64,000 nt of DNA, taken from positions 144,157-208,156 of the forward strand of contig NZ_JAMQAW010000030.1 of assembly GCF_023701525.1 (NCBI RefSeq), in the 5' to 3' direction. The position numbers and the translations under genes are program-made. Position 1 is the stretch's first letter; each line of letters starts with the position of its first letter. Shown here piece by piece: positions 25,756-35,357 of the stretch. The notes below the pieces were generated by a model. The model made no database searches, was not told the origin of the DNA, and was given only the letters and a program-made list of their open reading frames with translations. Origin of the DNA: Streptomyces albipurpureus. Its GTDB lineage: Bacteria > Actinomycetota > Actinomycetes > Streptomycetales > Streptomycetaceae.

Positions 25756-26073
25756 ATGGCACAGGCAATGCGACGTCAACCGTCCACGACCTCTCTCCTT
25801 GCCACGGACGGAAAGCCCCACCCCCTCCAGGACACTCTGGTCGCGGTGACGCTGGTACTGGGACTTCTCGCCTTTGTCACGGCGATGTTCCACCATCTGC
25901 ACCTGCTGAGCTCCTGGGCGGGGCTGGTAGGAATCCTCACCGGCGGCTACGGACAGTTCATCTCGGTGACAACCCGCGAACGCACCGCGTTGATCATCGG
26001 CCTTGGCCTGTCCGCCATCGGTTTCTTCCTCGGTATGGCCCACGGTGGCCTTTTCGGCGGAGTCGTCGGCTGA
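25756..26073 (+). CDS. Small membrane protein, three predicted TM segments
   Basis: This 105-residue protein has a polar N-terminus and three hydrophobic segments (about residues 28-45, 50-67 and 78-103, the last broken by glycines). AGGAGGT precedes the ATG at good spacing. The position between rpsF and the FemX-like gene matches a conserved small membrane protein gene in Streptomyces as I remember it. No function is known. Confidence 0.8.
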   Translation: MAQAMRRQPSTTSLLATDGKPHPLQDTLVAVTLVLGLLAFVTAMFHHLHLLSSWAGLVGILTGGYGQFISVTTRERTALIIGLGLSAIGFFLGMAHGGLFGGVVG

Positions 26074-26223
26074 GCCGAGGGGAGCGTCGGCCGCCGGGAC
26101 ATGCCGGCGGCCTCCCATAGGACGCCGCACAGCCATTCGGGGCGCTCCCCCAGCGCAGTAGGCTTCGGCGCGAGAGCCGGAGCCCCTGACCCATGGGGAC
26201 ATACCTGCTGAGGAGCGCCCCAC

Positions 26224-27342
26224 ATGAGCCTGACCCTGAGGACCATCAGCCGAGAGCAGCATCTGGCGTATATCCAGTCGCTGCCTTCGGCAAGTCACTG
26301 CCAGGTCCCGGCATGGGCCGATGTGAAGACGGAATGGCGCTCGGAGAACCTTGGGTGGTTCGACAAGAACGGCCAGCTCGTGGGCGCTGGTCTGGTGCTG
26401 TACCGCCAGCTCCCGAAGATCAAGCGGTATCTCGCCTATCTGCCCGAGGGCCCGGTGATCAACTGGTACGCGCCCAATCTGGATGAGTGGCTCCAGCCGA
26501 TGCTCGCCCATCTCAAGCAGCAGGGCGCCTTCTCCGTGAAGATGGGTCCGCCGGTGGTCATCCGCCGCTGGGACGCACCGGCGATCAAGGCAGGCATCCA
26601 GGATCCGGACGTCAAGCGGCTCCGGGACGTGGAGGCCACGCATATTGAGCCGCGCGCCTTCGAGGTCTCCGACCGGCTGCGGAAGATGGGTTGGCAGCAG
26701 GGCGAGGACGGCGGCGCCGGCTTCGGCGATGTCCAGCCGCGGTACGTCTATCAGGTCCCCCTGGCGAACCGATCGCTCGACGATGTCCTCAGGGGCTTCA
26801 ACCAGTTGTGGCGACGCAATATCAAGAAGGCCGAGAAGGCCGGCGTCGAGGTCGTCCAGGCCGGCTACCACGATCTTGAGGAATGGCAGCGGCTCTATGA
26901 GATCACCGCGATCCGCGACCGCTTCCGCCCGCGCCCTCTCTCCTACTTCCAGCGTATGTGGCAGGTCCTCAACGCCGAAGACCCCAACCGAATGCGGCTG
27001 TACTTCGCTCGCCACAACGGAGTGAACCTGTCCGCGGCGACGATGCTCGTCGTCGGTGGGCATGTCTGGTACTCCTATGGGGCGTCGGACAACATCGGCC
27101 GTGAGGTCAGGCCCTCGAACGCGATGCAGTGGCGGATGCTGCGCGATGCCTACGCCATGGGTGCGACCGTCTACGACCTGCGCGGAATCAGTGATTCCCT
27201 GGATGAGACCGACCATCTCTTCGGACTGATCCAGTTCAAGGTCGGCACCGGCGGAGAGGCGGTCGAGTACGTCGGTGAGTGGGACTTCCCGCTCAACAAG
27301 CTGCTGCACAAGGCCCTGGACATGTATATGTCGCGCCGCTGA
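26224..27342 (+). CDS. femX: FemX/FemAB-family aminoacyltransferase (peptidoglycan bridge)
   Basis: This 372-residue protein has the twin GNAT-like domains of the FemABX family. The second begins near residue 180 with the LWRRNIKKAEKAGVEV segment, and the C-terminal block AMQWRMLRDAYAMGATVYDLRG is diagnostic. FemX adds the first interpeptide amino acid (glycine in Streptomyces) to lipid II from aminoacyl-tRNA. It has the full length of the family without a long coiled-coil arm. It is followed in the same direction by an alanine-racemase-like gene, a pairing that suggests shared cell-wall work. Confidence 0.88.
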   Translation: MSLTLRTISREQHLAYIQSLPSASHCQVPAWADVKTEWRSENLGWFDKNGQLVGAGLVLYRQLPKIKRYLAYLPEGPVINWYAPNLDEWLQPMLAHLKQQGAFSVKMGPPVVIRRWDAPAIKAGIQDPDVKRLRDVEATHIEPRAFEVSDRLRKMGWQQGEDGGAGFGDVQPRYVYQVPLANRSLDDVLRGFNQLWRRNIKKAEKAGVEVVQAGYHDLEEWQRLYEITAIRDRFRPRPLSYFQRMWQVLNAEDPNRMRLYFARHNGVNLSAATMLVVGGHVWYSYGASDNIGREVRPSNAMQWRMLRDAYAMGATVYDLRGISDSLDETDHLFGLIQFKVGTGGEAVEYVGEWDFPLNKLLHKALDMYMSRR

Positions 27343-27446
27343 GGCGCACCGCGCCGCTGGGGTCTTGCTCACCCACGCCGTAACCTCGTAGATCTCGTAC
27401 ACACCCCTGATACACCGCAGCCACCAGAAAGGTTCCGGGCCGGCCC

Positions 27447-28478
27447 ATGGCGCTCTCCCTCTACGTCGACACCACGCGCTGGCGGGCGCACCAGAAGTCC
27501 GTGATCGACCAGTTCCCCAGTCTGGTGCCGGTCTGCAAGGGAAACGGCTATGGCTTCGGTCATGAGCGACTCGCCGAAGAGGCGTCCCGATTCGGCTCCG
27601 ACATGCTGGCCGTCGGCACCACCTACGAAGCCGCCCGCATCAAGGACTGGTTCAGTGGCGACCTTCTCGTCCTGACGCCCTTCCGCCGCGGTGAAGAGCC
27701 GGTTCCGCTGCCCGACCGCGTTATCCGCTCGGTCTCATCGGTCGATGGTGTGCACGCCCTGGTGGGCGCCCGTGTCGTCATCGAGTGCATGAGCTCCATG
27801 AAGCGCCACGGCGTTCTGGAGCAGGACCTGGGGCAGTTGACGGCCGCCATAGAGGATGTGCGGCTGGAGGGTTTCGCCCTCCATCTGCCGCTGGACCGCA
27901 CGGACGGCTCCGACGCGGTCGAAGAGGTCATCAGCTGGATGGACCGGCTCCGGGCCGCACGGCTGCCGCTGCACACCATGTTTGTCAGCCATCTGAAGGC
28001 CCAGGAACTGGGCCGGCTGCAGCAGCAGTTCCCGCAGACCCGGTTCCGCGCCCGTATCGGCACCCGACTCTGGCTCGGCGACCATGACTCGACGGAGTAC
28101 CGCGGTTCCGTGCTTGACGTCACCCATGTCTCCAAGGGCGACCGCTTCGGCTACCGCCAGCAGAAGGCCGCGTCCGATGGCTGGCTGGTCGTCGTCGCCG
28201 GGGGAACGTCCCATGGGGTGGGGCTGGAGGCTCCCAAGGCGCTGCATGGGGTGATGCCCCGGGCCAAGGGGGTCGCTCGCGCCGGCCTGGCGACGGTCAA
28301 CCGGAACCTGTCGCCCTTCGTCTGGGCGGGCAAGCAGCGCTGGTTCGCCGAGCCCCCGCACATGCAGGTGTCCATCCTCTTCGTGCCGTCGGACGCCCAG
28401 GAACCCCGGGTGGGCGATGAGTTGGTGGCGCACCTACGGCACACCACCACCCAGTTCGACCGGCTCGTAGACCGCTAG
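27447..28478 (+). CDS. Alanine racemase family PLP protein
   Basis: This 343-residue protein has an N-terminal TIM-barrel PLP domain with the cofactor lysine K31 in V-C-K-G-N-G-Y-G-F-G, the Alr signature. MFVSHLK and FRARIGTRLW follow later, and the C-terminal beta-domain is short and divergent. It is somewhat shorter than the usual Alr of about 370 residues, and I could not place the second catalytic tyrosine with certainty. It may be a racemase-like protein working with FemX rather than the housekeeping alanine racemase. Confidence 0.82.
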   Translation: MALSLYVDTTRWRAHQKSVIDQFPSLVPVCKGNGYGFGHERLAEEASRFGSDMLAVGTTYEAARIKDWFSGDLLVLTPFRRGEEPVPLPDRVIRSVSSVDGVHALVGARVVIECMSSMKRHGVLEQDLGQLTAAIEDVRLEGFALHLPLDRTDGSDAVEEVISWMDRLRAARLPLHTMFVSHLKAQELGRLQQQFPQTRFRARIGTRLWLGDHDSTEYRGSVLDVTHVSKGDRFGYRQQKAASDGWLVVVAGGTSHGVGLEAPKALHGVMPRAKGVARAGLATVNRNLSPFVWAGKQRWFAEPPHMQVSILFVPSDAQEPRVGDELVAHLRHTTTQFDRLVDR

Positions 28479-28487
28479 CCCCCGCAG

Positions 28488-28527
28488 GGACCCTCAGAAC
28501 GAATTGCCGGTGGCTCCGAGGGTCCCG
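28488..28527. terminator. Bidirectional terminator between convergent genes
   Basis: GGGACCCTC and GAGGGTCCC pair perfectly around a 22-base loop, immediately after the racemase-like stop. A second GC-rich dyad follows around 28553-28577. Confidence 0.55.
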
Positions 28528-28585
28528 TCGATCTGACCGAACCGCAGCCCATGGGGCCCCGGGGCACCAGGGCCCCGGAGAGTGG

Positions 28586-30115
28586 CTAGAACCGTCCCCC
28601 CTGGCCGCCCCCGCCGCCCCATCCGCTCTTCTCGGATGAGGTGCCCCAATCGACCTTGGCCCCCTCGACCACCTCGGCCGAGGCCAGTTCCCGCCCCCGT
28701 CCCAGGGTGAACACATCCGGCGCGCCGTCGAACACCCCGCCCGACGGGTCATCCGAGCCGTCCTGGCGTACCCCGTCCCGTTCCGGCATCAGGATGTCCC
28801 GCACCACCATCGCGCACAGGTACAGCGTCCCCAGCAGGTGCAGGGCGATCACCACCTGATAGCCCTCGGGCGGCAGCCCCTGCTGCTTACCGCTCGTCGT
28901 GTACGAGAGGTACATCCAGATCCCGAGGAAGTACATGACCTCGCACGCCTGCCAGATCAGGAAGTCCCGCCACCGGGGTCGGGCGAGGGCGGCAAGCGGA
29001 ATCAGCCACAGGACGTACTGCGGTGAGTAGACCTTGTTGGTGAGGATGAACGCGGCGACCACCAGGAACGCGAGTTGGGCGAACCGGGGCCGGCGAGGGG
29101 CGGCCAGGGTGAGCGCTGCCACACCGGCGCAGGCGAGCAGCATCAGCAACATGGCGTAGTTGTTCACCGTCTCGACATCGATCGATGCCTCGGTGCGTTG
29201 GGTGATGATCAGCCAGAACGAGCCGAAGTCGATCTGTCGCTCCTGGCTGAAGGTGTAGAACTTCTTCCACCCTTCCGGTGCCAGCACCATCACCGGCACA
29301 TTCACCACCAGCCAGGCAGCTGCCGTCCCGAACCCCGCATAGGCGAACTCCCGCCATCTGCCGGTGCGCCAGGCCAGGAGGAAGAGCGGACCGATCAGCA
29401 GGACCGGATAGAGCTTGGCCGCCGTCGCCAGCCCGATGAGGATGCCGAACGCCAGCGGCCTTCCACGGGACCACATCAGCATCGCGGCCGCGGTGAGCGC
29501 CACGGCGAGCAGATCCCAGTTGATGGTGGCGGTGAGGGCGAGGGCGGGTGCCAGGGCGACCAGGAGCGCGTCCCAGGGCCGACGGCGGTGGGTGCGGGCA
29601 ACGCAGACAGCGAGGATCGCGGTACAGATCATCAGCATGCAGGCATTGATCATCCAATAGACCTGCTCCTGATGCTGTAGGGAGCCCTCGGCAAGATTCA
29701 GCCAAGAAGCCACCTGCATAAAGAGCCCCGTCAGCACGGGGTACTCCAGGAACTCCATATCGCCCGAAAGCCGATCGAAGTACGGGATAAGCCCTTCCGA
29801 GAAGCCGCGCCCCCGATAGAGGTGCGGGATGTCGGAGTAGCAGGCGTGGGTGTACTGCGAGCTGGCACCTCGGAACCACGCCCAGTTGTAGCAGGGCATC
29901 TTCTGCACCATGCCCAGCGCGAACATGCCGATGGCCACCAGGGCCACGACCCGTACGGGGGTGAGCGGGCTGGTACTGCGCCGCAGGGCCCAGCGGCCGA
30001 GGGGACCCCCGATCAGTTCGCTGCCGGAGGCCGCGATGGGGTCCTGTCGGGTGGGTCGCACATCCGGCCGGTCTTGGTTCACGCTCGTCTTCTCTGCGCT
30101 GGGCATGGTGCTCAT
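28586..30115 (-). CDS. GT87-type membrane glycosyltransferase (mannosyltransferase-like)
   Basis: This 509-residue protein has about ten to twelve hydrophobic segments. Family features are an N-terminal loop rich in aromatic and acidic residues (IPHLYRGRGF, DRLSGDMEFLEYPVLTG) and repeated TAAKLYPVLLIGPLFLLAWRTGR-like positions seen in DUF2029/GT87 alpha-mannosyltransferases that use polyprenyl-phosphate sugars. The cytoplasmic C-terminus is Gly-rich. I start at ATG 30115; a longer open frame reaches past the terminator at 30279-30320 and is unlikely. The natural acceptor is unknown. Confidence 0.8.
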   Translation of the reverse strand: MSTMPSAEKTSVNQDRPDVRPTRQDPIAASGSELIGGPLGRWALRRSTSPLTPVRVVALVAIGMFALGMVQKMPCYNWAWFRGASSQYTHACYSDIPHLYRGRGFSEGLIPYFDRLSGDMEFLEYPVLTGLFMQVASWLNLAEGSLQHQEQVYWMINACMLMICTAILAVCVARTHRRRPWDALLVALAPALALTATINWDLLAVALTAAAMLMWSRGRPLAFGILIGLATAAKLYPVLLIGPLFLLAWRTGRWREFAYAGFGTAAAWLVVNVPVMVLAPEGWKKFYTFSQERQIDFGSFWLIITQRTEASIDVETVNNYAMLLMLLACAGVAALTLAAPRRPRFAQLAFLVVAAFILTNKVYSPQYVLWLIPLAALARPRWRDFLIWQACEVMYFLGIWMYLSYTTSGKQQGLPPEGYQVVIALHLLGTLYLCAMVVRDILMPERDGVRQDGSDDPSGGVFDGAPDVFTLGRGRELASAEVVEGAKVDWGTSSEKSGWGGGGGQGGRF

Positions 30116-30278
30116 CCTGCCGTACGGCTCCGAATACGCCGCCACGGTCGGCGAACCCGAAGGAGCCACCCCCAGCCCTCGGCCCAGGGGGTCGGCGTGC
30201 TCCCGAAAGCACCGCGCCCCTGCCCGCACCCGCCTGCGACGCTCCCCAGCCGGTGCACAACCCATGCCCCGTCAACGC

Positions 30279-30320
30279 AGGAGTGCCTCACACCAGCCAC
30301 TGCCGGTGTGAGGCACTCCT
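30279..30320 (-). terminator. Strong terminator after the PBP gene
   Basis: AGGAGTGCCTCACACC and GGTGTGAGGCACTCCT form a perfect 16-bp stem with a 10-base loop, 18 bases beyond the PBP stop codon. It separates the PBP gene from the glycosyltransferase gene downstream. Confidence 0.85.
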
Positions 30321-30338
30321 AGCGGGAATTCTCAGGTC

Positions 30339-33140
30339 CTAGCCGTCGGGGCCCCCGAGCCATCCGCCGCCCTTGCCGCTGTTGACCCCTGGAGAAGGCG
30401 ATGGGCTCGGGCTGGGATCGACTCCCCCGTCGCTGTCACCGCTGCCGTTACCGCTGCCGCTTGCGCTGCCATTGCCGCTGCCGTTGCCGTTGCCCCCGGG
30501 GTCGCCGCCTTCGGTGCCGCCGAGTTCCCCGCAGTCCAATCCCCACGGGTCACACGACTTACTCGGGGATGTGGAGGGCGACGGAGAGGGCTCCTTGCTC
30601 GCTGAGGGGGAGGAGCTCTTGCTCGGCTTCTCGCTCGGTTCCTTGGACGGGCTCGGGAGCGGGCTGGGGGGCGGGCTGGAGGCGCCACCACCCCAGACGG
30701 CCTCACCGAACGGGCCGGGCTTCGGGAACTGCTTCACCGGCTGTCCCTTGTGCACATCCGACATATACCGCTGCCAGATCTCGGACGGGAAGGACGATCC
30801 ATGGATCTTCGCCTTACCGCCGGTTCCGAACATCTCCTGGAAGGCGCGGTTCTTGTTCTTCTCGTTGGAGTCGAGACGGAACATATCGATCGCGGTCGAC
30901 AGCTGCGGGGTGTAACCCACGAACCAGGCGGACTTGTTGCCATCGGTCGTACCCGTCTTACCGGCGACCGGACGACCGGGGATACGAGCGTTCTTACCCG
31001 TGCCCTCGTCCTTGTCCACTACGTCCCGCAGAATGTCGGTCACCGTGTTGGCGATGACCGGGGGAAAGGCCCCGCTCGGCTCGTCCTTGTGCTTGTAGAC
31101 CGTCAAGGCCCCCTTCTTGACCTCCTGGACGGAGTAGGGGTCGCGCTGCTGGCCATTGGCGGCAAAGGTTCCGTATGCACCTGCCATACGGATGGCGCTG
31201 GGGCTGGAGATGCCGATCGAGAACGACGGCACATTCGACTTGTCCAGGGAGGACTCCAGCAGTCCGGCGTTGCTGGCCGCCTCCCGAACCTGCGGGATGC
31301 CGATGTCCATACCGAGCTGAACGAAGGGGGAGTTGGCCGAGACGATCATGGCATCGCGAAGATTGATGTTCTTGTACGACTGATCGTTGTCGTTGACCTG
31401 CAGCCACTCCTTCCCTTCCTCGTTCCGCCAGACACTGCCGTCATAGCGCTTGATCTTCAGCTTGTTCTTGCCGTTGTAGATGGCCTTGTCGGGATCGACG
31501 AGCGTGCGCTCTTCCAGCGACTGGTTCTCGCCGAGTTTGGGATCGCGCACACCGTCTGTCATCGCCGCTGCGAGGACGAACGGCTTGAACGTCGATCCGA
31601 CCTGGGCACCGGTCTCATTGGCGTTGTTGATGAAGTGCCGGGTGGCATCCTCACCGCCGTATATGGCCACGATCTTCCCGGTGGACGGCTCCACCGAAGC
31701 GCCGCCGAACTGCACGAAAGTATCGTATTTAGGGCGCTTCTTTGGGTCGATGTTCTTCTTGTAGACGTCCGCGATGGTCTTTTCGAGCTTTTTGACCTTC
31801 GACTTGTTGAACGTCGTGTGGATCTCATAGCCGCCCTGGGCCAGATCCTTGGCGGTAATGCCCCTGTCGTTCTTGCTCAGGAAATTCGCCTTGGCAAGGT
31901 CCACCAGATAACCGACCTGCCCACCGAGCTTGGCACCCTTTTTAATGGGCTTCGGCATGGGATATCCGGCCTGGATGTGCTGATCCCGCTCGGCGGAATC
32001 GAGATGCCCGTCCTTCACCATCTGGTCGAGGATCCAACTCCACCGCTCGGCGGCCCTCTTGTAGTTCTTCGCCTGGGTCGCCGCCGGGTCGATGTCGATC
32101 GCGCCCGCCGGGTCGAAGTACGTGGGGCCTTTCAGCAGCGCGGCGAGAACCGCGCTCTGGCTGGCGGTGAGCTTGTTGGCGTCCGTCTCGTAGTACGTAC
32201 GGGCCGCCGCCTGGATGCCGTAGGCACCCCGCCCGTAGTACGAGGTGTTCAGATAGCCGGCCATGATGTCGGACTTCTTCACCTGGTTATCGATTTTCAT
32301 CGAGATGAAGAGTTCCTTGAACTTTCGGCTCAGCGTCTGCGACTGGTCGCGGAGCCGGTTGTTCTTCACATACTGCTGGGTGATGGTGGAGCCGCCCTGG
32401 GTCTGGCCTCCCTTGGCCATGTTCACCAGCGCCCGGCTGATGCCCATCGGGTCAATTCCCTCATCACTCCAGAACGTCTTGTTCTCGGCGGAGATGACGG
32501 CATTCTGCATATGCAGGGGGATCTGCTCGAAGTCGACGTTCTGCCGGTTGATCTCACCACCGGTGGCGGCCATCTGGGTTCCGTCGTCCCAGAGGTAGAC
32601 GTTGTTCTGCGCCGTAGCCGCCTTATCCGGGTCCGGCACCCCCACCATGGCGTACGCGACTGTCGCCGCGGCCATCAGTGTGCCGATGAAGCCCAGGCAG
32701 ATGCCGGTGGCGAGCTTCCACGACGGCACCCAACGGCCCCAGCCGTCCTTGTCGCGCCGTGGATAGTCGATGAGTCGCCGCTTCCCGGGGTCTCCGCCGT
32801 ACCGGGGTCCATCGGGACCCCGGCCACCACCGCCACCACCACGACGACCGCCCCCGCGGCCACCCGCGCCCGCACCGCTGTCCATCCGTCGGCGGCCACC
32901 ACCGCCTTGTGCGGCACGACGGCTTTCGGCCCGGCCTCCGTACGAACGGCCTTCCCCCTGTGAGGTGGAATCCCCGTACGACGCGGAGGGCGATTCATCG
33001 CCATAGGGCGTGGAAGCCGATCCCGCGCTGGTGCGGTGGGGCGGTGCTGCGCGACGGCCGGATGGCTGCTGGGCAGCGCGCCTGGCAGCCGCCCGCCCGC
33101 CACTCTGCGGTTGTGGCGATTTGCGACGGTGCTCGCTCAT
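30339..33140 (-). CDS. Class A penicillin-binding protein
   Basis: This 933-residue bifunctional cell-wall synthase has a cytoplasmic Arg/Gly/Pro-rich N-terminus (about 1-130) and one membrane anchor (about 150-172). A glycosyltransferase GT51 domain follows (AENKTFWSDEGID, GGSTITQQYVKN). The transpeptidase domain has S516-T-F-K519, S-A-N and K-T-G-T-T motifs in order. The C-terminal 100 residues are Ser/Pro/Gly/Asn-rich low complexity, probably exposed outside. GAGGAG precedes the ATG. It is divergent from the PadR gene, with a 33-bp palindrome between them. Confidence 0.95.
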   Translation of the reverse strand: MSEHRRKSPQPQSGGRAAARRAAQQPSGRRAAPPHRTSAGSASTPYGDESPSASYGDSTSQGEGRSYGGRAESRRAAQGGGGRRRMDSGAGAGGRGGGRRGGGGGGRGPDGPRYGGDPGKRRLIDYPRRDKDGWGRWVPSWKLATGICLGFIGTLMAAATVAYAMVGVPDPDKAATAQNNVYLWDDGTQMAATGGEINRQNVDFEQIPLHMQNAVISAENKTFWSDEGIDPMGISRALVNMAKGGQTQGGSTITQQYVKNNRLRDQSQTLSRKFKELFISMKIDNQVKKSDIMAGYLNTSYYGRGAYGIQAAARTYYETDANKLTASQSAVLAALLKGPTYFDPAGAIDIDPAATQAKNYKRAAERWSWILDQMVKDGHLDSAERDQHIQAGYPMPKPIKKGAKLGGQVGYLVDLAKANFLSKNDRGITAKDLAQGGYEIHTTFNKSKVKKLEKTIADVYKKNIDPKKRPKYDTFVQFGGASVEPSTGKIVAIYGGEDATRHFINNANETGAQVGSTFKPFVLAAAMTDGVRDPKLGENQSLEERTLVDPDKAIYNGKNKLKIKRYDGSVWRNEEGKEWLQVNDNDQSYKNINLRDAMIVSANSPFVQLGMDIGIPQVREAASNAGLLESSLDKSNVPSFSIGISSPSAIRMAGAYGTFAANGQQRDPYSVQEVKKGALTVYKHKDEPSGAFPPVIANTVTDILRDVVDKDEGTGKNARIPGRPVAGKTGTTDGNKSAWFVGYTPQLSTAIDMFRLDSNEKNKNRAFQEMFGTGGKAKIHGSSFPSEIWQRYMSDVHKGQPVKQFPKPGPFGEAVWGGGASSPPPSPLPSPSKEPSEKPSKSSSPSASKEPSPSPSTSPSKSCDPWGLDCGELGGTEGGDPGGNGNGSGNGSASGSGNGSGDSDGGVDPSPSPSPSPGVNSGKGGGWLGGPDG

Positions 33141-33498
33141 CGAACGACTACTCCTCGGGCAGGCGAGACGCCTGGAAGCGGCAGTTGAGTTCCGGGCCCC
33201 GGTAGTGGATACGGACCAGACCAGACAAAGATCTCATCCGCTGAGTACCCACGGCGTTGACGTCTGGAGGCGTCCCATGGTTCCCGATGGTCGGCATCCG
33301 CACAGACTACGCACGGTCAAAGGTCGCCTAGCACTGAAGTTCACCCCAAACCAGGCAAGTTGCTCAACATCAATTGACGATGTGACGCCGTTCACCATGT
33401 CCCCCCTTGTCGCACGCCGGACCTGGACCTATCGTGCTGATGTATCGACTCGATACATCAGCACGACATAAGCAGCTGGGCCAGCGAAGGAGGGGATG
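33141..33498. other. PBP-PadR divergent intergenic region
   Basis: This 358-base stretch between divergent genes has no supported gene. Its outstanding element is the 33-bp palindrome at 33433-33465 near the PadR start; the PBP promoter should lie in its left part. Confidence 0.55.
33433..33465. promoter_or_regulatory. 33-bp perfect palindrome, probable PadR operator
   Basis: Two 16-base arms (CGTGCTGATGTATCGA and its complement) flank a single C. The core ATGTATCGA/TCGATACAT has the ATGTAT...ATACAT form typical of PadR-family operators. It ends 33 bases before the PadR start. Confidence 0.75.
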
Positions 33499-34215
33499 GT
33501 GAGCAGACGCTCAGGCATCCTTGAATTCGCTGTGCTCGGCTTGCTCCGTGAGGCCCCGATGCACGGGTATGAGCTGCGCAAACGGCTCAATACCTCACTG
33601 GGAATCTTCCGAGCCTTCAGTTACGGGACCCTCTACCCCTGTCTCAAGACGCTGGTCGCCAACGGCTGGTTGATCGAGGAACCGGGAAGCGCTCCCGAGG
33701 ACGCCCTGGCGGCTTCACTCTCAGGGCGCCGCGCCAAGATCGTCTACCGGTTGACGGCGGAAGGTAAGGAACACTTCGAGGAGTTGCTCTCGCACACCGG
33801 CCCGGACAGCTGGGAAGACGAGCACTTCGCAGCTCGTTTCGCCTTCTTCGGGCAGACGGAGCGCGAAGTCCGGATGCGCGTGCTGGAAGGCCGACGCAGC
33901 CGGCTGGAGGAGCGTCTGGAGAAGATGCGCGCCTCACTGGCCCGCACCCGGGAGCGCCTCGACGACTACACCCTTGAGCTCCAGCGACACGGCATGGAGT
34001 CCGTGGAGCGCGAAGTGCGCTGGCTGAATGAGCTCATCGAGAGCGAGCGGGCGGGACGGGACCAACGGCGGCCCTCCTCCGACGGCTCGCTTCAGCAGGA
34101 CAACACATCTGGGTCGATGGACGGCCTGCCTCGGCTCCGGGGTTCCGAGTCCACCGGAGGCACACCTCCAGGGCGCGACACCCCGCCGAATCCGTCCAGC
34201 GACACCGTCAACTGA
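33499..34215 (+). CDS. PadR-family transcriptional regulator
   Basis: This 238-residue protein has the PadR winged helix at about residues 5-95 (ILEFAVLGLLREAPMHGYEL, YGTLYPCLKTLVANGWL). A long helical C-terminal arm (about 120-185) for dimerisation and a polar tail follow. GTG at 33499 fits the AAGGAGG site better than the ATG one codon upstream. The ino1 gene follows after 59 bases and may be co-transcribed, so PadR could control inositol supply, the divergent PBP, or only itself. Confidence 0.9.
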   Translation: MSRRSGILEFAVLGLLREAPMHGYELRKRLNTSLGIFRAFSYGTLYPCLKTLVANGWLIEEPGSAPEDALAASLSGRRAKIVYRLTAEGKEHFEELLSHTGPDSWEDEHFAARFAFFGQTEREVRMRVLEGRRSRLEERLEKMRASLARTRERLDDYTLELQRHGMESVEREVRWLNELIESERAGRDQRRPSSDGSLQQDNTSGSMDGLPRLRGSESTGGTPPGRDTPPNPSSDTVN

Positions 34216-34274
34216 GACCCCGCGGTCCGCAGGGTCCCATCCGAAATATTGAAATCAAACAGGGAGCAACCGGA

Positions 34275-35357
34275 ATGGGTTCGGTTCGCGTAGCCATCGT
34301 CGGCGTGGGCAACTGCGCCGCCTCACTGGTGCAGGGCGTCGAGTTCTACAAGGACGCAGACCCGGCCGGCAAGGTGCCGGGTCTGATGCACGTCCAGTTC
34401 GGCGAGTACCACGTACGTGACGTTGAGTTCGTCGCCGCTTTCGACGTGGACGCCAAGAAGGTCGGCCTCGACCTCTCGGACGCCATCGGCGCCAGCGAGA
34501 ACAACACCATCAAGATCTGCGATGTGCCGAACACCGGCATCACCGTGCAGCGGGGCCACACCCTCGACGGTCTCGGCAAGTACTACCGCGAGACCATCGA
34601 AGAGTCCCCCGAGACTCCGGTCGACATCGTGCGGGAGCTCAAGGACAAGCAGGTCGACGTTCTGGTCTGCTATCTCCCCGTCGGCTCTGAGGCTGCGGCG
34701 AAGTTCTACGCCCAGTGCGCCATCGATGCCAAGGTCGCTTTCGTCAACGCTCTTCCGGTCTTCATCGCCGGCACCAAGGAGTGGGCCGACAAGTTCACCG
34801 AGGCGGGCGTACCGATCGTCGGCGACGACATCAAGTCGCAGGTCGGCGCCACCATCACCCACCGGGTGATGGCGAAGCTCTTCGAGGACCGGGGTGTCAT
34901 CCTGGACCGCACGATGCAGCTGAACGTCGGCGGCAACATGGACTTCAAGAACATGTTGGAGCGGGAGCGCCTGGAGTCCAAGAAGATCTCCAAGACGCAG
35001 GCCGTCACCTCGCAGATCCCCGACCGGGACATGGGCGAGAAGAACGTCCACATCGGCCCGTCCGACTACGTGGCCTGGCTCGACGACCGCAAGTGGGCTT
35101 ACGTCCGCCTTGAGGGCCGCGCATTTGGTGACGTTCCGCTGAGCCTTGAGTACAAGCTTGAGGTTTGGGACTCCCCGAACTCCGCCGGTGTCATCATCGA
35201 CGCGGTGCGTGCGGCGAAGATCGCCAAGGACCGCGGCATCGGCGGCCCGATCCTCTCCGCGTCTTCGTACTTCATGAAGTCCCCGCCGGTGCAGTACTTC
35301 GACGACGAGGCCCGTGAGAACGTCGAGAAGTTCATCGCAGGCGAGGTCGAGCGCTAG
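34275..35357 (+). CDS. ino1: Inositol-3-phosphate synthase
   Basis: This 360-residue protein has a Rossmann start (VRVAIVGVGNCAASLVQGVEFY) and the conserved NALPVFIAG, DDIKSQVGATITHR and NVGGNMDFKNM blocks of actinobacterial myo-inositol-1-phosphate synthases. It cyclises glucose-6-phosphate with NAD, feeding phosphatidylinositol and mycothiol. The ribosome site AGGGAGCAACC precedes the ATG. It follows the PadR gene closely and is itself followed by a strong hairpin at 35497-35525. Confidence 0.96.
   Translation: MGSVRVAIVGVGNCAASLVQGVEFYKDADPAGKVPGLMHVQFGEYHVRDVEFVAAFDVDAKKVGLDLSDAIGASENNTIKICDVPNTGITVQRGHTLDGLGKYYRETIEESPETPVDIVRELKDKQVDVLVCYLPVGSEAAAKFYAQCAIDAKVAFVNALPVFIAGTKEWADKFTEAGVPIVGDDIKSQVGATITHRVMAKLFEDRGVILDRTMQLNVGGNMDFKNMLERERLESKKISKTQAVTSQIPDRDMGEKNVHIGPSDYVAWLDDRKWAYVRLEGRAFGDVPLSLEYKLEVWDSPNSAGVIIDAVRAAKIAKDRGIGGPILSASSYFMKSPPVQYFDDEARENVEKFIAGEVER

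Noticed and set aside
25474..27402. Minus-strand extension of rpsF to a 739-codon frame
   Set aside because: The true S6 start has a textbook ribosome site at 25473; the rest is opposite the FemX-like gene.
30750..32963. Plus-strand open frame of 737 codons opposite the PBP gene
   Set aside because: The PBP frame has all catalytic motifs; the opposite frame has none and is explained by codon bias.
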